From: Rhodanobacteraceae bacterium
GTDB lineage: Bacteria; Pseudomonadota; Gammaproteobacteria; Xanthomonadales; Rhodanobacteraceae
Direction of reading: 5' to 3'
Length of the DNA: 9,113 nucleotides
NCBI GenBank assembly: GCA_025924775.1
Contig: JAICHS010000083.1
Location: 1 to 9,113, forward strand
Part shown: one piece after another, positions 4,697 through 9,113 of the stretch
Position numbering within the stretch: position 1 is the stretch's first letter
How the letters are laid out: every line of letters starts with the position of its first letter
Made by a program: the position numbers and the translations under genes
Notes under the pieces: model-generated
Seen by the model: only the letters and a program-made list of their open reading frames with translations
The model's database searches: none
Told to the model about the DNA's origin: nothing

Positions 4697-5460
4697 TGTT
4701 CGGTAGTCGTCCGCTCGCGGCGCCCACGTGGCGCCCGTTCGCGGCGCGGATCATCATCGCGCGAGCCACGCTCGCGGCGCGTCGACGGCCCGTCGTTGCG
4801 ATCCTCTTCCTTGGTCTGGCCGAGGCTCGCGAAATCAAAGATCTCGCCCTTGTAGATCCACACCTTGACACCGATGACGCCATAGGTGGTGTGCGCTTCG
4901 GCCAAGCCGTAATCGACGTCGGCACGCAGCGTGTGCAGCGGCACGCGGCCTTCGCGGTACCACTCCGAACGCGCGATCTCGGCGCCGTTCAAGCGACCGG
5001 CCACGTTGACCTTGATGCCCAGCGCGCCCAGGCGCATCGCATTCTGCACCGAGCGCTTCATGGCACGGCGGAACATGATGCGGCGCTCCAGCTGCTGCGC
5101 GATCGATTCCGCCACCAGCTGCGCGTCCAGTTCGGGCTTGCGCACTTCGCTGACGTTGATGTGGGCGTCGACACCCATGATCGCCGAGACTTCGCGGCGC
5201 AGCTTTTCGATGTCTTCGCCCTTCTTGCCGATCACGACGCCCGGACGCGCGGTGAAAATGGTGATGTCGGCGTTCTTCTGCGGACGGCTGATCAAAATTT
5301 TCGACACGCCTGCCTGCGCCAGCTTCTTCTTCAGCAGCTCGCGCACCTTCAGGTCGGACACCAGGTACGCTGCATATTGACGCTTGCCGGCGAACCACTT
5401 GGAGTTCCAGTCCTTGGAGATGCCGAGGCGGATTCCGATTGGATTGACTTTGTGACCCAT
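4693..5460 (-). CDS. rpsC: 30S ribosomal protein S3 with charged C-terminal tail
   Basis: S3 lines the mRNA entry tunnel and takes part in the helicase activity of the ribosome. The product is 255 residues against 233 in E. coli. It starts MGHKVNPIGIRLGISKDWNS. The KH-domain loop VIGKKGEDI is at 76-84. The C-terminal domain has VRKPELDAQLVAESIAQQLE (106-125), RRAMKRSVQNAMRLGALGIK (131-150) and RLNGAEIARSEWYREGRVPL (156-175). The fold should end near 214. Residues 215-255 are a disordered-looking Arg/Asp/Glu tail with three RRER motifs at 228, 239 and 247. Charged S3 tails are common in xanthomonads. The ATG lies 2 nt after the rplV stop, with a GAGGT site inside rplV. Confidence 0.97.
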   Translation of the reverse strand: MGHKVNPIGIRLGISKDWNSKWFAGKRQYAAYLVSDLKVRELLKKKLAQAGVSKILISRPQKNADITIFTARPGVVIGKKGEDIEKLRREVSAIMGVDAHINVSEVRKPELDAQLVAESIAQQLERRIMFRRAMKRSVQNAMRLGALGIKVNVAGRLNGAEIARSEWYREGRVPLHTLRADVDYGLAEAHTTYGVIGVKVWIYKGEIFDFASLGQTKEEDRNDGPSTRRERGSRDDDPRRERAPRGRRERTTTEQ

Positions 5461-5462
5461 GA

Positions 5463-5798
5463 TCAGCCTACCTCGACCGTGATATGCGAAGTGCGCTTCA
5501 GAATGCGGGCGCCGCGCCCCTTGGCACGTGCGCGCATACGTTTCATGACCGCGCCTTCGTCCACGTAGATGCGCGCAACCTTCAGCTCGTCCACGTCGGC
5601 GCCAACGTTGTTCTCGGCGTTGGCAACCGCCGACAGCAGCACCTTGCGAACCAGGTGCGCGGCCTTCTTATTGGTGTGCTCCAGCACGGCGCTGGCCGTG
5701 CCGACGGGCATGCCGCGCACCAGGTCGGCCACCAGGCGCGCCTTCTGCGCCGAAATGCGCACCCCGCGCAGGACGGCCTTGGCTTGTGTCGTAGTCAT
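5463..5798 (-). CDS. rplV: 50S ribosomal protein L22
   Basis: L22 interacts with all 23S rRNA domains, and its hairpin reaches into the exit tunnel beside L4. From ATG at 5798 the product is 111 residues (110 in E. coli). It reads MTTTQAKAVLRGVRISAQKA, RLVADLVRGM (21-30), KKAAHLVRKV (44-53), NAENNVGADVDELKV (60-74) and VDEGAVMKRMRARAKGRG (79-96), and it ends RILKRTSHITVEVG. The loop around 83-97 corresponds to the macrolide-related hairpin. An alternative ATG at 5810 (adding MGTD) overlaps the rpsS stop as TGATG; neither start has a strong ribosome-binding site. I chose the shorter form because MT-QAK resembles known N-termini. Confidence 0.92.
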   Translation of the reverse strand: MTTTQAKAVLRGVRISAQKARLVADLVRGMPVGTASAVLEHTNKKAAHLVRKVLLSAVANAENNVGADVDELKVARIYVDEGAVMKRMRARAKGRGARILKRTSHITVEVG

Positions 5799-5809
5799 GT
5801 CAGTACCCA

Positions 5810-6094
5810 TCACTTCTTGGCTTCCGCGGCTTTCTTGTCGCCACCGTGGGCCTTGAACGTGCGGGTCACCGCGAACTCGCCGAGCTTGTGCCCGACCATG
5901 TTCTCGTTGACCAGCACCGGCACGTGCAGGCGACCGTTGTGCACGGCAATGGTCAACCCGACCATCTCCGGCAGGATCATCGAGCGGCGCGACCAGGTCT
6001 TGATCGGGCGCTTGCTGTTGCTCTGGTTCGCCGACTCCACCTTCTTCAACAGGTGCATGTCGATGAACGGGCCTTTCTTGAGTGAACGTGGCAT
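5810..6094 (-). CDS. rpsS: 30S ribosomal protein S19
   Basis: S19 forms a complex with S13 in the 30S head and contacts the A- and P-site tRNA region. The product is 94 residues (92 in E. coli). It starts MPRSLKKGPFIDMHLLKKVE, then has IKTWSRRSMILPEMVG (31-46) and the signature VHNGRLHVPVLVNENMVGHK (51-70) followed by LGEFAVTRTFKAHGGDKK. The first ATG fits the family exactly. It lies 12 nt after the rplB stop with only a weak AAGGG site that overlaps that stop, so coupling is likely. The stop TGA is fused to a possible rplV ATG. Confidence 0.97.
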   Translation of the reverse strand: MPRSLKKGPFIDMHLLKKVESANQSNSKRPIKTWSRRSMILPEMVGLTIAVHNGRLHVPVLVNENMVGHKLGEFAVTRTFKAHGGDKKAAEAKK

Positions 6095-6106
6095 GTCGAT
6101 GAGCCC

Positions 6107-6934
6107 TTACTTGCTGCGGCGACGCACGATCATGTTCTGCGTGCGTTTGTTGTTGCGGGTCTTGTAACCCTTGGTCGGCGTGCCCCATGGGCTCACCGGG
6201 TGGCGACCGCCCGAGGTGCGGCCTTCGCCGCCACCATGTGGGTGGTCAACCGGATTCATCACCACGCCGCGGACGGTCGGGCGAATACCCAACCAGCGCT
6301 TGGCGCCGGCCTTGCCGAGCTTCTTCAGACTGTGCTCGGAATTGCCAACCTCGCCGATGGTGGCGTGGCACTCCACCGGAACCTTGCGCATCTCGCCGGA
6401 ACGCAGGCGCAGGGTGGCGTAGCCCGATTCACGCGCGACCAGCTGCGCGGACGACCCGGCGCTGCGCGCCAGCTGTGCGCCCTTGCCCGGCTTCATCTCG
6501 ACGCAGTGCACCGTGGTGCCGATCGGCATGTTGCGCAGCGGCAGGGTGTTGCCATCCTTGATCGGTGCGTCCTTGCCCGCCATCAGCTGCGCGCCGACCT
6601 GGACGCCCTTGGGCGCGATGATGTAGCGGCGCTCGCCATCCGCGTAGCACAGCAACGCGATGTGCGCGGTGCGGTTGGGATCGTACTCGATGCGCTCGAC
6701 CCGGCAGGCCACGCCTTCCTTGTCGCGCTTGAAGTCGATGATGCGGTAGTGCTGCTTGTGCCCGCCGCCACGGTGGCGCACGGTGATGCGCCCGAAGTGG
6801 TTGCGGCCACCGGTCTTGGACTGGACTTCGGTCAGCGGCGCGTAGGAGTCGCCCTTGTGCAGCCCTGCAAGGGGCGCCACGCGAACCATGCCGCGGCGGC
6901 CCGGTGAAGTCGGTTTGGGTGTGATCAGTGCCAT
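6107..6934 (-). CDS. rplB: 50S ribosomal protein L2
   Basis: L2 is needed for subunit joining and peptidyl transfer and is one of the most conserved ribosomal proteins. The product is 275 residues (273 in E. coli). It shows SPGRRGMVRV (10-19), TGGRNHFGRITVRHRGGGHK (41-60), YRIIDFKR (63-70), IEYDPNRTAHIALL (82-95), GERRYIIAPKG (100-110), GNTLPLRNMPIGTTVH (128-143) and MNPVDHPHGGGEGRTSGG (226-243). Asp230 and His231 align with E. coli Asp228 and His229, residues implicated in peptidyl transferase activity. The C-terminus NMIVRRRSK is typical. AGAGGTG lies about 10 nt upstream of the ATG, and the gap from rplW is 20 nt. Confidence 0.98.
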   Translation of the reverse strand: MALITPKPTSPGRRGMVRVAPLAGLHKGDSYAPLTEVQSKTGGRNHFGRITVRHRGGGHKQHYRIIDFKRDKEGVACRVERIEYDPNRTAHIALLCYADGERRYIIAPKGVQVGAQLMAGKDAPIKDGNTLPLRNMPIGTTVHCVEMKPGKGAQLARSAGSSAQLVARESGYATLRLRSGEMRKVPVECHATIGEVGNSEHSLKKLGKAGAKRWLGIRPTVRGVVMNPVDHPHGGGEGRTSGGRHPVSPWGTPTKGYKTRNNKRTQNMIVRRRSK

Positions 6935-6954
6935 CTGGATTGCACCTCTGGATA

Positions 6955-7251
6955 TCAGGCCCGGCCCGCGGCGGCTTCGATGGTCTGGCCTTCAGCCAGG
7001 CGCACGTAAGCCTTGCGGACACTGGCCTTGCGACCTGGGCGGAAGCGGAACATCTTCAGCTTGCCCTTGACGTTGGCCATGTTCACCGACACCACGTTCA
7101 CGGAAAACAGCTGCTCCACCGCGGACTTGACGTCGGCCTTGGTGGCGTCGGGCGCCACCGCGAAAACGTATTGATTGTGCTCGGAAAGCCGCGTGCTCTT
7201 TTCAGAGACGTATGGCGCACGCAGCACCGAATGGATGCGATCGTCGCTCAT
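6955..7251 (-). CDS. rplW: 50S ribosomal protein L23
   Basis: L23 sits at the tunnel exit and is the main ribosomal contact for trigger factor and SRP. The product is 98 residues (100 in E. coli). It reads MSDDRIHSVLRAPYVSEKST, then FAVAPDATKADVKSAVEQLF (30-49), VNMANVKGKLKMFRFRPGRK (56-75) and VRKAYVRLAEGQTIEAAAGRA (78-98). The start is set by homology and by a 4-nt ATGA overlap with the rplD stop, which indicates coupled translation; the frame itself continues open upstream inside rplD. Confidence 0.97.
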   Translation of the reverse strand: MSDDRIHSVLRAPYVSEKSTRLSEHNQYVFAVAPDATKADVKSAVEQLFSVNVVSVNMANVKGKLKMFRFRPGRKASVRKAYVRLAEGQTIEAAAGRA

Positions 7252-7853
7252 GCCAGCCACTCCTCGACCTTCTTCACCGCGTCGACGGTAATGACGACGT
7301 CGTCGGCCGCCGCCAGCGCGACCGGATTGATGCCGTCCACGTCGATGACGTCGATGATGTTGGGGTTGTTGCGCGCGGCGAGAAACAGCTTCTCGTCCAC
7401 CGCCTGCGCCACGATCAGCGTGCGACCCTTGGCTTCCACCTGGTCCAGCTTGGCGACCAGCGTCTTGGTCTTGGGCGCATCCACCGCGAACTCCGGGACC
7501 ACCTTCAGGCGGCCCTGGCGATTCAACTCGGCCAGCATCGAACACACCGCACCGCGATACATCTTGCGATTGACCTTCTGCGCGAAGTCGCGCGGCTGCG
7601 CCGCAAATGCCCGCGCACCACCAACGAAGATCGGCGCGCGATAGTCGCCATGACGGGCGCCACCGCCCTTCTGCTTCTTGAACTTCTTGGTGGTGCCCGA
7701 CATGCGCGCGTGGTTCAGCTGCGCCTTGGTGCCGGCGCGGCCGGCGTTGCGGTACGCCACCACCACCTGGTGCACGAGATCCTCGCGGAACGCGGCACCG
7801 AAGATCGCTTCGGAAACCTTGACCGGGCTCGCGCCAATGACATTGAGTTCCAT
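7248..7853 (-). CDS. rplD: 50S ribosomal protein L4, possible autoregulator of the cluster
   Basis: L4 lines the nascent-peptide tunnel through a long loop. In E. coli it also represses the S10 operon by acting on its leader. The product is 201 residues, the same as in E. coli. It contains VSEAIFG, DLVHQVVVAYRNAGRAGTKA (25-44), FAQKVNRKMYRGA (90-102), AVDAPKTKTLVAKL and VEEWLA at the end. The tunnel loop reads TTKKFKKQKGGGARHG (54-69), not the KPWRQKGTGRAR of E. coli. I remember the same form in Xanthomonas, so I treat it as a lineage trait. Lys62 aligns with E. coli Lys63, a macrolide-resistance site. An AAGGAG site overlaps the rplC stop, 11 nt upstream. Confidence 0.97.
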   Translation of the reverse strand: MELNVIGASPVKVSEAIFGAAFREDLVHQVVVAYRNAGRAGTKAQLNHARMSGTTKKFKKQKGGGARHGDYRAPIFVGGARAFAAQPRDFAQKVNRKMYRGAVCSMLAELNRQGRLKVVPEFAVDAPKTKTLVAKLDQVEAKGRTLIVAQAVDEKLFLAARNNPNIIDVIDVDGINPVALAAADDVVITVDAVKKVEEWLA

Positions 7854-7864
7854 GACCTGGCTCC

Positions 7865-8506
7865 TTAAGCCTTGGCCGCCGGGCGCACGACGACATCGCC
7901 GCCGCTGGCACCGGGCACCGCGCCCTTGACCGCGATCAGGTGGCGCTCGGCGTCCACGCTGACCACTTCGAGATTCATCGCCGAACGGTTGACGTTGCCC
8001 ATCTGGCCGGCCATCTTCTTGCCCGGGAATACCCGGCCCGGGGTCTGGCGCTGGCCGATCGAACCCGGCGCGCGATGCGACAGCGAATTGCCGTGCGTCG
8101 CATCCCCCATCGCGAAGTTCCAGCGCTTGATGGTGCCCTGGAAGCCCTTGCCCTTCGATACGCCGGCGACGTCAACCAGCTGGCCGACCTTGAACACCTC
8201 ATCCACCTTGATCTCGGCGCCGACCGCGTACTTGGCCGCGTCCTTGTCATCAAGGCGAAACTCCCACAGGCCACGGCCCGGCTCCACCTTGGCCTTGGCG
8301 AAATGACCCTTGGCCGGTTTCGTCAAGAGCGAAGCGCGCTTGCCGCCCACGGTGACCTGAACCGCGACGTAGCCGTCGTTGTCAGCGGTCTTGACCTGGG
8401 TGACACGGTTCGGCGTCGCCTCGATCAGCGTGACGGGGATTGAGCGGCCATCTTCAGTGAAGAGCCGGCTCATGCCGCATTTTTTTCCTACCAGTCCGAT
8501 GCTCAT
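7865..8506 (-). CDS. rplC: 50S ribosomal protein L3
   Basis: L3 is one of the two assembly initiators of the 50S subunit, and its loop reaches the peptidyl transferase centre. The product is 213 residues (209 in E. coli). It starts MSIGLVGKKCGMSRLFTEDG. It contains GHFAKAKVEPGRGLWEFRL (67-85), GVSKGKGFQGTIKRWNF (115-131), DATHGNSLSHRAPGSIGQRQ (135-154) and FPGKKMAGQMGN (160-171), and it ends VPGASGGDVVVRPAAKA. Gln154 aligns with the E. coli glutamine methylated by PrmB. A GAGGT site overlaps the rpsJ stop, 10 nt before the ATG. Confidence 0.98.
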   Translation of the reverse strand: MSIGLVGKKCGMSRLFTEDGRSIPVTLIEATPNRVTQVKTADNDGYVAVQVTVGGKRASLLTKPAKGHFAKAKVEPGRGLWEFRLDDKDAAKYAVGAEIKVDEVFKVGQLVDVAGVSKGKGFQGTIKRWNFAMGDATHGNSLSHRAPGSIGQRQTPGRVFPGKKMAGQMGNVNRSAMNLEVVSVDAERHLIAVKGAVPGASGGDVVVRPAAKA

Positions 8507-8516
8507 GTCTCGTACC

Positions 8517-8828
8517 TCAGCCCAGCTTGATCTGCACGTCCACGCCGGCGGCGAGGTCGAGCTTCATCAGTGCGTCCACGGTCTTGTCGTTGGGATCAAC
8601 GATGTCCAGCACGCGCTTGTGGGTACGCGTCTCGTACTGGTCACGCGCATCCTTGTCGACGTGGGGCGACACCAGGATCGTGTAGCGTTCGATCTTGGTT
8701 GGCAGCGGGATCGGGCCGCGCACCTGCGCACCCGTGCGCTTGGCCGTTTCCACGATCTCGCTGGCCGACTTGTCGATCAGGCGATGGTCGTAGGCCTTCA
8801 GCCGGATGCGGATGTTCTGGGTTGCCAT
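8517..8828 (-). CDS. rpsJ: 30S ribosomal protein S10 (NusE)
   Basis: S10 is a 30S head protein and, as NusE, binds NusB and NusG in antitermination and in transcription-translation coupling. From ATG at 8828 the product is 103 residues, exactly the E. coli length. It reads MATQNIRIRLKAYDHRLIDK, SASEIVETAKRTGAQVRGPI (21-40), PLPTKIERYTILVSPHVDKD (41-60), ARDQYETRTHKR (61-72) and LDLAAGVDVQIKLG at the end. A GTG four codons upstream (8840) would add MSKD; the ATG is preferred by homology. Neither start has a strong ribosome-binding site. As first gene of the S10 unit it follows a 140-nt spacer after tuf. Confidence 0.97.
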   Translation of the reverse strand: MATQNIRIRLKAYDHRLIDKSASEIVETAKRTGAQVRGPIPLPTKIERYTILVSPHVDKDARDQYETRTHKRVLDIVDPNDKTVDALMKLDLAAGVDVQIKLG

Positions 8829-8968
8829 GTCTTTGCTCACTAAAAGAACGTTCGTGTTTTCAGCTTTTCGCTTTCAGCTCTTCCCCAGCGTTATGCAACC
8901 GGCTCTTTGGTCGCATGAACGGCGGGAGTCATCACGGCGCCACGCAGTGGCGTCCGGGATAACCACTT
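8829..8968 (-). promoter_or_regulatory. tuf-rpsJ spacer, candidate S10 leader
   Basis: This 140-nt non-coding gap precedes the first S10 gene, where E. coli has an L4-responsive leader of about 170 nt. On the transcribed strand it contains a perfect hairpin CGCCAC-TGC-GTGGCG starting 16 nt after the tuf stop (8938-8952). Nearer rpsJ there is a short direct repeat, AGCTGAAA twice (minus strand, within 8862-8880), and a GAACGTTC palindrome (8846-8853). I find no convincing -35/-10 pair, so transcription may continue from tuf. A leader role is inferred from position only. Confidence 0.4.
8938..8952 (-). repeat. Perfect hairpin after tuf
   Basis: CGCCAC and GTGGCG enclose a 3-nt loop, giving a strong 6-bp stem. 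No T-run follows in the direction of transcription, so it is unlikely to be an intrinsic terminator. It may mark the 3' end of a processed tuf mRNA or be part of an rpsJ leader fold. Confidence 0.5.
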
Positions 8969-9113
8969 TTACTCAATAACCTTCGTCACCACGCCCGCGC
9001 CCACCGTGCGCCCGCCTTCGCGAATCGCAAACCGCAACCCATCCTGCATCGCGATCGGGTGGATCAGGCTCACCGTCATCTTGATGTTGTCGCCCGGCAT
9101 CACCATCTCCACG
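8969..9113 (-). CDS. tuf: Elongation factor Tu, C-terminal end only
   Basis: EF-Tu carries aminoacyl-tRNA to the ribosomal A site in a GTP-dependent way. Only the last 47 residues and the TAA stop lie in the window. They read VEMVMPGDNIKMTVSLIHPI, then AMQDGLRFAIREGG and RTVGAGVVTKVIE, which is the end of beta-barrel domain 3. The match to the E. coli ending GGRTVGAGVVAKVLG is clear. tuf next to rpsJ is the usual str-S10 junction. A second tuf copy elsewhere in the genome is common in gammaproteobacteria, so this one is likely tufA. Confidence 0.97.
   Translation of the reverse strand, partial: VEMVMPGDNIKMTVSLIHPIAMQDGLRFAIREGGRTVGAGVVTKVIE

Noticed and set aside
4654..5568. Plus-strand open frame of about 300 codons opposite rpsC
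   Set aside because: Fully antisense to rpsC and its repeats, with no recognisable domain; composition is that of a reverse-strand shadow.
8938..8952. Rho-independent terminator after tuf
   Set aside because: The hairpin is strong, but no T-run follows it on the transcribed strand.
1..9113. CRISPR array, tRNA or rRNA gene, insertion sequence with transposase, phage or defence genes
   Set aside because: None seen: no regularly spaced repeats, no tRNA-like fold noticed, and all coding capacity is taken by translation genes in their standard order.

Overview
The window is a near-complete S10-spc ribosomal protein gene cluster, read entirely on the minus strand. From right to left it runs: 3' end of tuf, rpsJ, rplC, rplD, rplW, rplB, rpsS, rplV, rpsC, rplP, rpmC, rpsQ, rplN, rplX, rplE, rpsN, rpsH, rplF, rplR, and rpsE cut by the left edge. 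Every gene matches its Escherichia coli counterpart in order and approximate length. No gene is missing, broken or inserted. Long open frames on the plus strand are shadows of this GC-rich coding DNA.

The DNA is clearly GC-rich. The proteins look gammaproteobacterial, and several features recall the order Xanthomonadales (Lysobacterales): the L4 loop reads TTKKFKKQKGGGARHG, S3 ends in a charged Arg/Asp tail, and the REP-type repeats start with GTAGGAGC. Rhodanobacteraceae (Rhodanobacter, Dyella and relatives) or a close family is my best guess. It comes from remembered sequences, not from a search.

Most junctions are very tight. There is a 4-nt ATGA overlap at rplD/rplW, TGATG overlaps at rplP/rpmC and rpmC/rpsQ, and gaps of 2 to 20 nt elsewhere. 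Only 13 nt separate rpsQ from rplN, so the S10 and spc units have no room for the separate spc promoter known in E. coli and are probably one transcript. The products assemble the 30S subunit (S10, S19, S3, S17, S14, S8, S5) and the 50S subunit (L3, L4, L23, L2, L22, L16, L29, L14, L24, L5, L6, L18). EF-Tu, encoded just upstream, delivers aminoacyl-tRNA to the finished ribosome.

The unusual part is the spacers. Four of the internal junctions are swollen: rpsC-rplP (138 nt), rplN-rplX (83 nt), rpsN-rpsH (114 nt) and rplR-rpsE (210 nt). Three of these hold clear inverted repeats: a REPIN-like pair of REP sequences between rplN and rplX, and nested imperfect palindromes with purine-rich arms between rpsC and rplP and between rpsN and rpsH. 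The fourth holds a perfect 6-bp hairpin and no recognisable gene. The 140-nt tuf-rpsJ spacer also has a hairpin and short direct repeats. I see no new enzyme system. The point of interest is repeat colonisation, and possible RNA-level control, inside an operon that is normally compact.
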